This document shows, piece by piece, positions 52,894-62,782 of a stretch of DNA of 64,000 nucleotides (within the stretch, counting starts at the first letter, position 1; each line of letters begins with the position of its first letter). Origin of the DNA: Palsa-360 sp963710315 (lineage in GTDB: Bacteria; Acidobacteriota; Terriglobia; Acidiferrales; UBA7541). The position numbers and the translations under genes are program-made. The DNA lies in the NCBI GenBank assembly GCA_963710315.1, contig CAVPZW010000007.1:434001-498000 (forward strand), written 5' to 3'. The notes under the pieces are model-generated. The model was not told the origin of the DNA and did not search any database. It saw nothing but the letters and a program-made list of their open reading frames with translations.

Positions 52894-54350
52894 TTTTGTT
52901 CCCCTACTCCCATGACAATTGGCAAGCTAAACGAAAACACAGACCCGTGCCCCACCTGGCTGATCACTCCGATAGTCCCACCGTGCGCCTCAACGATCGC
53001 TTTTGCGATGGGCAGGCCCATTCCCGTGCCTTGTATGCGATAGCGCTGATCCGTGCCGCGATAAAATTTGTCGAAGATGAGTCCGAGTTCCGCGTCGCCG
53101 ATTCCCGGGCCCTGGTCAGCCACGCTGAACTGCACAAATTCGTCTTTCTCTTCCGCACCGATGGTTATGGCGTGGTCGGGAGAGGAATACAAATTTGCGT
53201 TCTGGATCAAGTGGACGAGCACTTCCTGGGCGCGAGTGAAGTCCGCACGGACGTGGAGATCCCGATGTTTTAATTCGACGCGAATCGGGCGCGTCCCCAG
53301 GACTCCTTTGCAGACATCCAGTGCGCCCGAAATCAAATCTTCCGCGCGAACAGTTTCCAGCTGAAGTTTAACTTCGCCGGCCTCCAGCCGAGCCATTTCC
53401 GCGGCTTCTCCGACCAGGCGATTCAGCCGGTCGCACTCTTCATCGATGATGTGCAGCAGTTCGTCGCGCTGGCCGCCATCGAGCTTTGTGGGAGAAAGCA
53501 GCGTGGATACCGACGCCTTCATGGACGTGAGCGGGGTGCGAAAATCGTGTGTAATTGCGTCCAGCAATGCCGACTTGAGCCGTTCGCCTTCGCGGGCTGC
53601 TTCCGTCTTCCCTACCATTTCCGTGGAGTGGGCCCGCTCGATGGCCACCGCGATCAGCGTGCCCATGGCCTCCAGCGATTCGCGCGAGAGAGTTGGGCCG
53701 GAAACGCCCATGCTGCCTACAATCCGCGAGCCGATTCGCAAGGGAGCAAAGCAAACACTGTGCTCGCGATCGATTTGCATTTCCTCGCGCGCCACGACAG
53801 CTTTCAAATATTCCGCGTCAAGCTGTGGGATATTCATTCCAGAGCGGTAAACTTTCTGCTTCTCGATAAGAAATAACGCCGCAGCTCCCACTTCAAAGGT
53901 TTCCACGATCTGGCGCGGGATGGCGTTCAGCAGTTCAATGGGATTCCCGGCGCTGAGCAAGCGCTGGCTGAATTTATAGAGGCGCTCCAATTCATGCCGC
54001 CGCCGGTTGGCTTCGGCGGCCTGGTTGCGGGCACGCGCGGAGAGATCGCTTGCAAGAATCGAAGTGGCCAGAAAGGCAAAAAGGGCGACCCAATTTTGAG
54101 GGTCCGCGATGGTCAGCGTGCCGATGGGCGGCAGAAAAAAATAGTTGTAGGCCAGCGTCGCGGCCAGCGACATAAACACGGAAACGGAAAGCCCCCACAG
54201 CGCGGAAACGCCCAAGATGGCAAGCAGGTAGGTGAACGCAACCGTAGTTACATTGAAGCGGTGCGTATACACATAGAAATAGGTAATGATAAGAACCGCG
54301 GTCAGCGCGGCAGCGTAACGGGCGAGGGTAACGGGCAGATTCTTGGTCAT
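52890..54350 (-). CDS. KdpD C-terminal half: DUF4118-GAF sensor histidine kinase
   Basis: A 486-residue kinase made only of the C-terminal half of normal KdpD. Four membrane helices lie in residues about 8-110 (VLIITYFYVYTHRF, YLLAILGVSALWG, YNYFFLPPIGTLTI); a GAF domain follows (about 140-245), then HisKA with His268 in ITHDFRTPLTSM and the ATPase domain (NANLYSS, ADQGPGIG, GTGMGLPIA). It is in an operon with kdpE, so it phosphorylates KdpE. The N-terminal sensor and USP domains are encoded separately and divergently at 54403-55529. Confidence 0.93.
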   Translation of the reverse strand: MTKNLPVTLARYAAALTAVLIITYFYVYTHRFNVTTVAFTYLLAILGVSALWGLSVSVFMSLAATLAYNYFFLPPIGTLTIADPQNWVALFAFLATSILASDLSARARNQAAEANRRRHELERLYKFSQRLLSAGNPIELLNAIPRQIVETFEVGAAALFLIEKQKVYRSGMNIPQLDAEYLKAVVAREEMQIDREHSVCFAPLRIGSRIVGSMGVSGPTLSRESLEAMGTLIAVAIERAHSTEMVGKTEAAREGERLKSALLDAITHDFRTPLTSMKASVSTLLSPTKLDGGQRDELLHIIDEECDRLNRLVGEAAEMARLEAGEVKLQLETVRAEDLISGALDVCKGVLGTRPIRVELKHRDLHVRADFTRAQEVLVHLIQNANLYSSPDHAITIGAEEKDEFVQFSVADQGPGIGDAELGLIFDKFYRGTDQRYRIQGTGMGLPIAKAIVEAHGGTIGVISQVGHGSVFSFSLPIVMGVGEQK

Positions 54351-54402
54351 GGGCCAATTCTAGCCTAGCATTTCCGCGCCCGGATGAACGAGAATATATA
54401 GC

Positions 54403-55529
54403 ATGGTAAAAACACCCGACCAGTGGCTGGAAGAGGTTTCCCCAAAGGAACGTACCGAGGGAATTCTCAAGGTATTTCTGGGCTATGCCCCGGGCGTAGG
54501 CAAAACGTTCAGCATGCTGAGCGAAGCCATACGACGGCGAAGCCGCGGAGAAGACGTGGTCGTCGGCGTCGTTGAAACGCATGGACGAAAAGGGATCGCC
54601 GAACTTGCCTCACAACTTGAGCAGTGTGCCTCTGCGGAAAATCGAATACAAGGGCACAATCTTTGAAGAGATGGATCCGGAGGCCATCAAGGCAAGGAAT
54701 CCGGGCGTGGTTATCGTGGACGAACTGGCGCACACCAATATTCCAGGGAGCAAACACCGCAAACGATACGAAGATGTGCTGGACCTGGTCGCGGCGAAAA
54801 TGGAAGTACTCTCTACCGTGAACGTGCAGCATCTCGAAAGCATCGCTCCCACCGTCGGCGCAATCACCGGAATCAAGATTCGCGAAACGGTTCCGGATTG
54901 GGTGCTGGAGCACGCCAACGAAATCGTCATGGTCGACTTGACGCCGGAAGCGCTGCAGAACCGCATGAAGCGCGGCGAAGTCTATCACACCGAAAAAGTG
55001 GACCAGGCGCTGAAGAATTTTTTCCGCAGGGGAAACCTGATCGCTCTTCGTGAACTCGCCCTGCGCCAGGTGGCCGAACAGGTGGACCGCAGCCTGGAAA
55101 CTTACATGGATGCAGAAGGACATTCAAGATCCGTGGCCGGTGCGCGAACGCATTGCGGTGTGCTTCAGCTCAAATCCCCGGGCGCAATATTTGATCGCGC
55201 GCGCTTCCCGAATGGCGCGCCGTATGGACGCCGAACTGTACGCCATTTACGTGGACATCGGGCACGACACCACGGAACAGGACAAGAACTCGCTCAACGC
55301 CAACATTCAATTTTCCGAAAGCCTGGGCGCGAAAGTCGTGAAATTGACAGGCAAGGACGTGTCTTCCGCCACGGCGGAATTCGTTCGCGAAAAGCACGTG
55401 ACGCAGGTGATTTTCGGACGTTCCGCTGTCGAAGGTTGGAGAAAATATTTGTATATGACCGCCATCCACCGCTTCCTGCGCGACGCCCCCGCCGTGGATG
55501 TGCACATCGTCACGCAAGAGCCCGATTGA
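54403..55529 (+). CDS. KdpD N-terminal sensor plus USP domain (two frameshifts)
   Basis: With two extra bases removed (near 54627 and 55114) the product is about 374 residues: the KdpD domain with Walker A GYAPGVGKTF (residues 28-37), VETHGRKGIAELASQLEQVP, PGVVIVDELAHTNIPGSKH, TVNVQHLESIAPTVG and VPDWVLEHANEIVMVDLTPE. A USP (universal stress) domain follows (RIAVCFSSNPRAQYLIARAS, QVIFGRSAVEGW). It lacks the membrane and kinase parts, which are in the divergent gene 52 bases away. Split KdpD proteins are known in some bacteria; here the two halves face apart and must associate. Confidence 0.88.
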
Positions 55530-55539
55530 ATTGCTTCTC

Positions 55540-55611
55540 GTGGCGCGGGCTTCAGCCTGCGGGGGTTGGGCTTTGCACGGATTAACCCCCGCAGGCTGAA
55601 GCCCGCGCCAC
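55540..55611. repeat. REP-like inverted pair (GGCTTCAGCC family)
   Basis: GTGGCGCGGGCTTCAGCCTG and a mirror copy, ten bases after the KdpD gene stop. Confidence 0.88.
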
Positions 55612-55621
55612 AAAATGCAAG

Positions 55622-56086
55622 TTACTCGCCTCGCGTCTTCAACTCGCGCGCCGTGACCTCATGCCGATATTCAAATAGCTTTGCGATCTTTCGTCGCACG
55701 TACCAGCCCGCGACCCATCGTCCCACTGCCCCGAACGGCAGGGCGTATTCCACGCGGTCTTCAAGAACACAGGCGGAAGGTCCATCCGGCTCAAACGTGT
55801 GCGTGTGCTTCCAGTAAGCGAACGGCCCTGAAACCTGCTCATCCGAAAAATAGCTGCCCACTTTGAAATCGCCATGCACAGCGACCCATCTCTGCCCCAG
55901 TGGCCATTTTCCAATTTGAAGCACTACGCGCGCGCCGCTTTCAATTCCACCCGTTTTTTCGATTATTTTCACGGACTCACCCGGAGGCGTGAGCATCTCC
56001 AGCGCGCCCGGCAAGGCATGCCACGCGTACACCTTAGCGGCAGGCGCGTCGATTCGTGAACGGCGGATAAACACTTCGGTTTTCAT
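55622..56086 (-). CDS. SRPBCC ligand-binding protein
   Basis: A 154-residue START/Bet v1-like domain: FIRRSRIDAPAAKVYAWHAL at the start, GSYFSDEQVSGPFAYWKHTH, and VEYALPFGAVGRWVAGWYVR at the end, the pattern of COG4276 cell-fate/SRPBCC proteins. ATG at 56086 with AGGGAGA upstream is preferred over the longer frame to 56119. It is divergent to the OYE gene. Ligand unknown. Confidence 0.8.
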   Translation of the reverse strand: MKTEVFIRRSRIDAPAAKVYAWHALPGALEMLTPPGESVKIIEKTGGIESGARVVLQIGKWPLGQRWVAVHGDFKVGSYFSDEQVSGPFAYWKHTHTFEPDGPSACVLEDRVEYALPFGAVGRWVAGWYVRRKIAKLFEYRHEVTARELKTRGE

Positions 56087-56288
56087 GTTCTCCCTGGCTG
56101 GCGCCACCGGCTCAACCATCGCTGTTCATGTATTACTGACGGAGGCCGCCCTCACACTGTACAATACGCCGCTGCAAGGGGCTCGGCCCAAGATGCATTC
56201 CATCTTGAACGCCGTGCGACACTACAAGGAGTCGCGCCAGCCGTCAGTGCTAGTTAGGTATGAAAAAGGAAAGCTCGAAGAGGACACC

Positions 56289-57413
56289 ATGGCCCACATA
56301 TTCGATCCACTTCCCATTCGCGGCATCACACTGCCAAATCGCATTGGCGTTTCTCCGATGTGCCAATATTCAAGCGACGACGGCTTCGCCAATGATTGGC
56401 ACCTGGTGCATCTTGGCAGCCGCGCCACCGGCGGCGCAGGATTGGTTGTCGTGGAAGCGACCGCCGTCACGGCCGAGGGCCGCATCACGCCCGAGGACCT
56501 GGGAATTTGGAAAGATGCGCACATCGAATTCCTCGCGCGTATCGTGCGATTCATGAAAACTCAGGGGACAGTCCCGGCCATGCAGATTGCCCATGCCGGC
56601 CGCAAGGCGAGCACGCAGAGGCCCTGGGTGGGCAACAGCAGAGTTGAACTTGCCGACGGCGGCTGGGTTCCCGTCGCGCCGAGCGCCGTTGCCTTCTCGG
56701 AAGCTTACGCCATGCCCCGTGCCCTGTTGAAGGATGAGATTCACGCCATTGTGGACGCCTTCGCGGCTGCCGCGCGCCGCGCGCTGGAAGCAGGCTTTCA
56801 AGTTCTGGAGATTCACGCCGCGCACGGCTACCTGGCCCACGAATTCTTTTCTCCGCTCAGCAATTTCCGCACGGACGAGTACGGCGGATCGTTCGAAAAC
56901 CGCACCCGCATCGGCCGCGAAATCGTTTCAGCGGTTCGCAAAGTCTGGCCGGAAAATCTGCCTCTTTTCATTCGAATCTCGGCCACGGATTGGAAGGAAG
57001 GCGGCTGGAGCCTGGATGAAGCCGTGGAGCTGTCCAAGCAACTCAAGCCGCTGGGCGTGGACCTGGTGGATTGCTCCTCCGCGGGACTCGTGGTGGATCA
57101 GAAAATCGCAGCCGGCCCCGGCTTCCAGGTTCCCTTCGCCGAACGTATCCGCCGCGACGCCAACATTCCGACGGCCACCGTCGGTTTGATCGAAACGAAG
57201 GAACAGGTCGTCAACATCCTCGCCAAGAATCAGGCCGATTTGGTTCTGATGGCACGCGAATTTTTGCGCGATCCCTACTGGCCTCTGCGAACCGCTCGCG
57301 AGTTGAAGCAACCCATGAGCTGGCCCGCGCAATATCTGCGTGCGGCCCCGGCGGACGCAACTGTCCGAAAGCCTAACGAAAGCAAAGCGTCCAAGGCCAA
57401 GGGAACGGATTAA
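56289..57413 (+). CDS. NADH:flavin oxidoreductase, OYE family (YqjM-like)
   Basis: FMN-dependent ene-reductase, 374 residues. VSPMCQYSSDDG with Cys25 and Tyr27 matches the thermophilic-like/YqjM subgroup; FMN and substrate-binding MQIAHAGRKAST, HAAHGYLAHEFFSPLSNFR and DEYGGSFENRTR are intact. ATG at 56289 has GAAGAGG upstream; the frame continues further upstream without a ribosome site. The C-terminal 25 residues are Lys/Ala-rich and unconserved in look. Reduces activated C=C bonds; the natural substrate is unknown. Confidence 0.92.
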   Translation: MAHIFDPLPIRGITLPNRIGVSPMCQYSSDDGFANDWHLVHLGSRATGGAGLVVVEATAVTAEGRITPEDLGIWKDAHIEFLARIVRFMKTQGTVPAMQIAHAGRKASTQRPWVGNSRVELADGGWVPVAPSAVAFSEAYAMPRALLKDEIHAIVDAFAAAARRALEAGFQVLEIHAAHGYLAHEFFSPLSNFRTDEYGGSFENRTRIGREIVSAVRKVWPENLPLFIRISATDWKEGGWSLDEAVELSKQLKPLGVDLVDCSSAGLVVDQKIAAGPGFQVPFAERIRRDANIPTATVGLIETKEQVVNILAKNQADLVLMAREFLRDPYWPLRTARELKQPMSWPAQYLRAAPADATVRKPNESKASKAKGTD

Positions 57414-57547
57414 TCGGTACAGCCCATCTTCATGGTTGAAGCTGGGCCGTGCGTGCAAGTGTCCGCCAGCGGCATCCAGTGCAGTTTCGATTCACTTCCC
57501 GACATACGCGCTAGGCGAACTCCGCCAAAACCTCTACCATAACTTGC

Positions 57548-59158
57548 GTGAGCAATCCTAGCGTTCATCGCCGCGTATTCACCTCCACGGGCATTGTAAT
57601 GGGTGGCATCCTGGCCAGCCGGCTGCTCGGATTTTTTCGCGAGTGGGCCGTGGCGCACCAGGTTGGCTCAAACGCCATGACCGACGCGTACTACGCCGCG
57701 TTCACTCTTCCCGATTTCTTGAACTACCTGGTGGCCGGCGCCTCCCTGAGCGCCACGTTCATTCCAGTTTTCGCCAAATACTCCGCCGAGGGCCGCGAGG
57801 ACGAAGCCTGGCACGTTTTCTCGACGGTAATGACGTTCATGGGTGGATTGCTGACTATTTTGATCGTGATCGGCGAGATCTTCGCGCCTCAACTGGCAAA
57901 CCTGATCGCTCCAGGATTCGCCGCGCCGGAACGCGAGCGCCTTATCTTTCTGACGCGCCTGATGCTACCGGCGCAATTTTGTTTCTATCAAGGCAGCATC
58001 CTCAGCGCCGTGCAGTACGCCAAAGGGCGCTTTCTGATTCCTTCCCTTGCGCCCGTTGTGTACAACGTGATGATCGTCATCGGCGGAGTCACGCTTGCGT
58101 CGCGCTACGGCATGACCGGCTTCGCCATCGGCGTGCTCGCGGGAGCCTTGCTGGGCAATTTTCTTTTGCAGGTTTATGGCGCCATTCGAGTGGACGCGCG
58201 GTTTCGACCCAACCTCAATCTGCGTCACCCGGGATTCATTTTATTTTTGCGCCTCTCCGTTCCCATCATGCTGGCGCTGTCCCTGGTCTTCACCGACGAC
58301 TGGGTCATTCGCTGGTTCGGCTCCTATCTGCAGCCTGCATCGATCACCTGGCTCAGCTACGGCAAGACGCTCATGCGCGTTCCGCTGGGCGTGGTGGGAC
58401 AGGGCGTTGGAGTCGCGTCATTCCCGTTTCTCGCGCAGCTATATTCCGAAGGAAAAATCGACGAGTTGAACCGGCTGCTGAACACCACAACGAAATGGCT
58501 CATCGCGCTGCTGGTGCCCATTTCGGCGCTCACCATTGCGGAAAGCACGCCCGTGGTTTACCTGGTGTTCTCGCACACGCGTTTGCGCGGGCCGGACTTC
58601 AATGCCACGGCCGCAACGCTCATGTTGTTTTCCCTGGGCATGTTTGCCTGGGGCGCGCAAAACATTCTGGCGCGCGGCTTTTATGCCACGCGAAACACGC
58701 TCACGCCCGCCATCGTCGGCACGGTCCTGGCCTTCGCGAATCTTCCGGTGTACTGGCTGCTGGTGCGGCACATGCAACATAACGGCCTGGCGCTGGCAAG
58801 CTCGCTGGGCATCACCATTTACACCGTCGCGCTCTTCGTGCTGCTGAATCGGCGGACGCACAATCGAGAAGGCGGGGCCATCGCGCTATTTTTTCTGAAA
58901 GTTTGTGCCGCGTCAGCCACGGTCGCCTACGCATGTCACCGTCTGCAACTGTTCCTGGAGCCGCACTTCGCGTGGCACACCATCCCAGGAGCATTTGCCC
59001 TGCTTGTAATTGTGACTTCTGTGGGAATTGCGCTTCTCTTAGTCGCAGCGAAATTGCTGGGTATCCGCGAGTTCGACGAACTGATCACACGCGGCCGAGG
59101 AATGCTGACACGCGGCAGAGCCAGCAGCACATTGCCCGCAGCGCCAAAGCAACAGTAA
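57548..59158 (+). CDS. murJ: Lipid II flippase MurJ
   Basis: Fourteen-span MOP-family flippase for peptidoglycan precursor export, 536 residues. Family signs are ILASRLLGFFREWAVAHQVG at the start (the essential RxxG-type region), AYYAAFTLPDFLNYLVAGAS, and LMRVPLGVVGQGVGVASFP. GTG start at 57548. It is alone between repeats on the plus strand. Confidence 0.94.
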   Translation: MSNPSVHRRVFTSTGIVMGGILASRLLGFFREWAVAHQVGSNAMTDAYYAAFTLPDFLNYLVAGASLSATFIPVFAKYSAEGREDEAWHVFSTVMTFMGGLLTILIVIGEIFAPQLANLIAPGFAAPERERLIFLTRLMLPAQFCFYQGSILSAVQYAKGRFLIPSLAPVVYNVMIVIGGVTLASRYGMTGFAIGVLAGALLGNFLLQVYGAIRVDARFRPNLNLRHPGFILFLRLSVPIMLALSLVFTDDWVIRWFGSYLQPASITWLSYGKTLMRVPLGVVGQGVGVASFPFLAQLYSEGKIDELNRLLNTTTKWLIALLVPISALTIAESTPVVYLVFSHTRLRGPDFNATAATLMLFSLGMFAWGAQNILARGFYATRNTLTPAIVGTVLAFANLPVYWLLVRHMQHNGLALASSLGITIYTVALFVLLNRRTHNREGGAIALFFLKVCAASATVAYACHRLQLFLEPHFAWHTIPGAFALLVIVTSVGIALLLVAAKLLGIREFDELITRGRGMLTRGRASSTLPAAPKQQ

Positions 59159-59179
59159 CAGGCCGCATTGACGGCTTTT

Positions 59180-59251
59180 GTGGCGCGGCCTTCAGCCTGC
59201 GGGGGTTGGGCCTTGCAAGGACTAACCCCCGCAGGCTGAAGCCCGCGCCAC
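59180..59251. repeat. REP-like inverted pair (GGCTTCAGCC family)
   Basis: GTGGCGCGGCCTTCAGCCTG and mirror, with the GGGCCTTGCAAGGACTAA spacer word; nearly identical to the pair at 55540 apart from a core change. Confidence 0.88.
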
Positions 59252-59261
59252 AAAAATCGGG

Positions 59262-60581
59262 CTAAGCGCGACGAGCAGGCCCAAGAGCTTCTCGCACGCT
59301 GCGCGCAAGAGTATCGTGCGTGAAGGGCTTCTGCAGGACGCGCGCAGCTTTTCCGCGCACGCCGTGTTTTTCGATGGCGTCGTCCGTATATCCGGACATG
59401 TAGAGAGTCCTGATGTGCGGAAATTGAGCGCTGAATTGACGGGTAAGTTCCGGGCCGGTCATGCCAGGCATGACAACGTCGGTGAGAAGCAGATCCAATC
59501 GCCCTTCGTGTTGAACCGCGATGTGCAGTGCGTCCGCGCCGCTGGGTGCCGCCAGCACTCGATAGCCCTTGCTGAGTAACACTTCCGCTGCCATTCGGCG
59601 CACCACGGGATCGTCCTCAACCAGCAGTATGGTTTCGCCGCCAGCGCGGAAGTCGGGCGCTTCTGGAAGCAGTTGAGAATCGGCCGGTGGCGCAACGCGC
59701 GGCAAAAGCGTTTGGAACACGCTGCCGCCGCCGATTTCGCTCTCCACCCAGATATACCCGCCGCTTTGCTTGACGATTCCATAGACCGTGGCGAGCCCCA
59801 GCCCTGTGCCCTTCCCCATTTCTTTTGTGGTAAAGAAAGGCTCAAAAACACGCGCGCGTGTTTCGGCGTCCATGCCAATTCCGGTATCGCGCACAAGAAG
59901 AGAGACGTACTCACCGGGCGCGACGTAAGGCTGCACGGCCGTACTTTGATCGGTCACGGACACGTTGAGCGTTTCCAGACGCAAGCGGCCGCCTTGCGGC
60001 ATGGCATCGCGCGCATTTCCCGCCAGGTTCAACACAATCTGTTGCAGCTTTCCCGGATCCACCTTGGTCCAGCCCAGGTTCGAGTCCATCACTACTTCGA
60101 GAGCGACATCCTCCCCAAGCACGCAACGCAGAATTCCGTCCATGTCTTCCAGGACCGAATTGATTTGCAGAACCGCCGGCTCCAAAATTTGATTGCGGCT
60201 ATAGGCAAGGAGCTGGCTCGTGAGCCACGCTCCGCGCTCCGCGGCCTTGCGGATTTCCTCCACCCGCAGGCGGGAGTTCTCGCGCGACTCGCCGCGCTTC
60301 AGCAGGAACTCGCTGTGTCCTAAAATTACAGTTAATAGATTGTTGAAATCGTGGGCGATGCCGCCGGCAAGCTGGCCGATGGCTTCCATTTTGCTGGCTT
60401 GCTGCGCGGCTCGATGTCCCGGGTCAAGCGCGGTTTCGTGCAGCGCGGATTCTTTCCGCGGCTCGACTAGCACTGCAGGAGTTTCCAGCGGTTTCTGCTT
60501 TGCTCGCGCGGGCGCGGCTGCGCCGGGTTCATGCTGTGTTTCGAATGTGGAAGATTCTGAGGACACGGATCCCCTTATCAC
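59262..60581 (-). CDS. Hybrid sensor histidine kinase (soluble, HisKA-HATPase-REC)
   Basis: A 439-residue kinase without membrane helices. HisKA has His77 in GGIAHDFNNLLTVI; the ATPase shows NLAGNARDAMPQGG, DTGIGMD and GTGLGLATVYGIV; the C-terminal receiver (from about residue 320: ILLVEDDPVVRRM) has the phospho-Asp in LLLTDVVMPGMTG. The N-terminal 60 residues have no sensor domain I recognise and are Ala/Pro/Glu-rich. GTG at 60581 is the longest start; a later one is possible. Signal and partner unknown. Confidence 0.88.
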   Translation of the reverse strand: MIRGSVSSESSTFETQHEPGAAAPARAKQKPLETPAVLVEPRKESALHETALDPGHRAAQQASKMEAIGQLAGGIAHDFNNLLTVILGHSEFLLKRGESRENSRLRVEEIRKAAERGAWLTSQLLAYSRNQILEPAVLQINSVLEDMDGILRCVLGEDVALEVVMDSNLGWTKVDPGKLQQIVLNLAGNARDAMPQGGRLRLETLNVSVTDQSTAVQPYVAPGEYVSLLVRDTGIGMDAETRARVFEPFFTTKEMGKGTGLGLATVYGIVKQSGGYIWVESEIGGGSVFQTLLPRVAPPADSQLLPEAPDFRAGGETILLVEDDPVVRRMAAEVLLSKGYRVLAAPSGADALHIAVQHEGRLDLLLTDVVMPGMTGPELTRQFSAQFPHIRTLYMSGYTDDAIEKHGVRGKAARVLQKPFTHDTLARSVREALGPARRA

Positions 60582-60736
60582 TCATTGGATTATTTGGTTC
60601 CGGACGCGGAAAGGGGGAAAGCACGCCGGACCTGCCGTTTCAGGCGGCAGGCATCGACCAAATAAAGTTATTCCGAGGGGACACCGATGTCAACGCGGAA
60701 CTGGCCATAAGTTTCGCGACCGTTTCAAAATGAATA

Positions 60737-61630
60737 TCAGGCTGCGAATACTGAGGCCACCAGATCGCTGACCTCCTTGGCATATTCATCCAGGACGAAT
60801 GTGAAGCGAGCCATATCGATCTGGGCCATGCCGGGAAACTTCATCAGCAGATACAGCCATCCAGGCTCATTCGCAAAATCGACCTGGCGGTATTCGACAT
60901 AGCCATACCCCAAATCGCGCATTCGGCAAAGCAGGTCGCTGAGATTCACGAGCGCGACCAGCGGTCCTCCGCGTTCCGGATCTCCGATGCGATGGTGAAG
61001 TTCGATGGCATCGCCGATATCCGCGGGGATCTTCCAGGCGTCGGCCAGAATGCGGCCCGAGTCGCTATGAGTAAATCCCATGATGGCTTGTTCGGCTTCG
61101 TCCAGCGGAAGATGCTCGCGCGAACCTTTTTCCATGGCGGCGCGAAATTCATCGGGAACAACCATGCAATTCACGATGGTGCCAATATCATGCAGCAGGC
61201 CGGCCAGATAGGCCTTCTCCGGCTCCGGGTAGTCGATCATCTCCGCGAACTTGCGGCTGACCATTGCCACGGCCAGGGAATGCCTCCAGAAGACCTCCGG
61301 GTCAACGACCCAGCGATCGGCAGGAATGACTTTGGAAAGCGTGTTCGAGAACAGCAAATCTCGGACTCGCCACATTCCCAGGCTCATCACGGCCGAGCGA
61401 ATGGTTTCAGCCGGTTTGCTGCGCATGAACAGCGCCGAATTGGCCATGCGAATGCATTGCGCGACGATGGACTTGTCCTGAGAAATCAGTTCCACGATGC
61501 GATCCACGTCGATTTCCTCGGCCGGCTGGTCCAGACAGTGCAAGAGAGGCCGCAGGATCACGGGGATAGTGGGCATCGCGTCAATGTTGGCGATGCGCGT
61601 ACGCAGGCGATCGATAGCAGTCGTTGTCAT
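60737..61630 (-). CDS. HDOD domain signalling protein
   Basis: A 297-residue cytoplasmic protein. The HDOD domain occupies most of it: NIDAMPTIPVILRPLLHCL, the AQCIRMANSALFM and AVMSLGMWRVRDLLF helices, and the degenerate HD-like AGLLHDIGTIVNC. ATG at 61630 overlaps the CheR stop (ATGA), so the two are cotranslated. HDOD proteins act in chemotaxis and motility signalling in several phyla; it does not look like an enzyme. Confidence 0.9.
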   Translation of the reverse strand: MTTTAIDRLRTRIANIDAMPTIPVILRPLLHCLDQPAEEIDVDRIVELISQDKSIVAQCIRMANSALFMRSKPAETIRSAVMSLGMWRVRDLLFSNTLSKVIPADRWVVDPEVFWRHSLAVAMVSRKFAEMIDYPEPEKAYLAGLLHDIGTIVNCMVVPDEFRAAMEKGSREHLPLDEAEQAIMGFTHSDSGRILADAWKIPADIGDAIELHHRIGDPERGGPLVALVNLSDLLCRMRDLGYGYVEYRQVDFANEPGWLYLLMKFPGMAQIDMARFTFVLDEYAKEVSDLVASVFAA

Positions 61631-62544
61631 GGAGTCCCTACTTTCAATGCGCCTTCGGCCGGCTTCCAATACGCCGTGGTTCCGGGAAAGTGGACCAGGT
61701 GAAATTTTTCGCTAATCCCATAGAGCGATTCGGATTGGCCAAGGAAGAAATAGCCGTTGGGCATCAAGGCATTGTAGAAATGCTGGATGGTTCGGGTTTT
61801 GGATTTTGCGTCGAAATAGATCAGCACGTTGCAGCAAAAGATAACGTCCAGCCCGCGCATGAAAAGCATCTTGCTGTCATCCTGCATGTTCAGGCGCGAA
61901 AACGTGATGTGGGATCTCACCGAATCGGACACGCGGTATTCCGATCCGACTTTGGTGAAATATTTTTTCATGTAATCGGGAGGCACGTTTCGCACGGCGT
62001 AGTCGTTGTACACGCCTTCCTGCGCCTTGGCCACCGAGCGGTCGTTGAGGTCCGTGGCCACCACCTCGAACGTCCAGCCCTTCAGCGTCGTTTGCGTTTC
62101 TTCCAGCAGCATCATGGCCAGGGTGTAGGCCTCTTCACCCGTGGAGCAGCCCGCGCTCCAGAAGCGCAGCTTGGTGAACGAGAGTTTCTTCTTGGCCTCG
62201 GCCATCGAGGGGATCACCACTTTTCGAAGCGCGTCAATCTGCGGCATGCTCCGGAAGAGACAAGTCTCACCGATGGTGATTTCATTGAGCAGGTTCCGCA
62301 TTTCCGCGTCGCGATTCGGCCGCGCCGTCAGAAACTCCAGATATTCACGCGGACTACGCGCCCCGACGACCTTCATCCTGCGATTGGCCCTGCCAACCAG
62401 AAGGTAGAACTTATTTTCCGTCTGGTAAATTCCGGACACCTGGTAAATCAAATCGCGAATGCGGAACCAGGCCGGATCCGACAGATTGTCTGGCGCTATC
62501 GCTTCGTCCTTTACTAAAGTCATTTCATTTGCCATGAGGGTCAT
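61627..62544 (-). CDS. cheR: Chemotaxis protein methyltransferase
   Basis: Transfers methyl groups from SAM to chemoreceptor glutamates. The 305-residue protein has the N-terminal all-alpha CheR domain and the methyltransferase core: ITIGETCLFRS, LRFWSAGCSTGEEAYTLAM (SAM site), VVATDLNDRSVAKAQEGVYN, and FCCNVLIYFD. A motility-sigma-like promoter lies 240 bases upstream. Followed by the HDOD gene, preceded by motAB on the same strand. Confidence 0.93.
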   Translation of the reverse strand: MTLMANEMTLVKDEAIAPDNLSDPAWFRIRDLIYQVSGIYQTENKFYLLVGRANRRMKVVGARSPREYLEFLTARPNRDAEMRNLLNEITIGETCLFRSMPQIDALRKVVIPSMAEAKKKLSFTKLRFWSAGCSTGEEAYTLAMMLLEETQTTLKGWTFEVVATDLNDRSVAKAQEGVYNDYAVRNVPPDYMKKYFTKVGSEYRVSDSVRSHITFSRLNMQDDSKMLFMRGLDVIFCCNVLIYFDAKSKTRTIQHFYNALMPNGYFFLGQSESLYGISEKFHLVHFPGTTAYWKPAEGALKVGTP

Positions 62545-62782
62545 CCAATCGCTTTCGACGGGTTTTGATTAAGTTGTCTTTTTAACCGGGCTAATGGCCG
62601 GTCGGCAGTTTCATTTGCCATTTCGCTTTGACGAGGATCGCGGAACGCGGCAAATGGAAAATGTATTAGAAAAATCTAATTTCACAGCCCGGCTTCTGTA
62701 ACTTTTGTTGCCCTCAAACCGCAAACGCTTTCGTGCAAACCATCCGCGTTTGAAATTCCGTGCCGGTGAATATTCAAACTGT

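Noticed and set aside
7057..59251. CRISPR array as explanation for regularly shaped repeats
   Set aside because: Units are inverted pairs scattered singly between genes, not direct repeats with unique spacers, and no cas gene is present.
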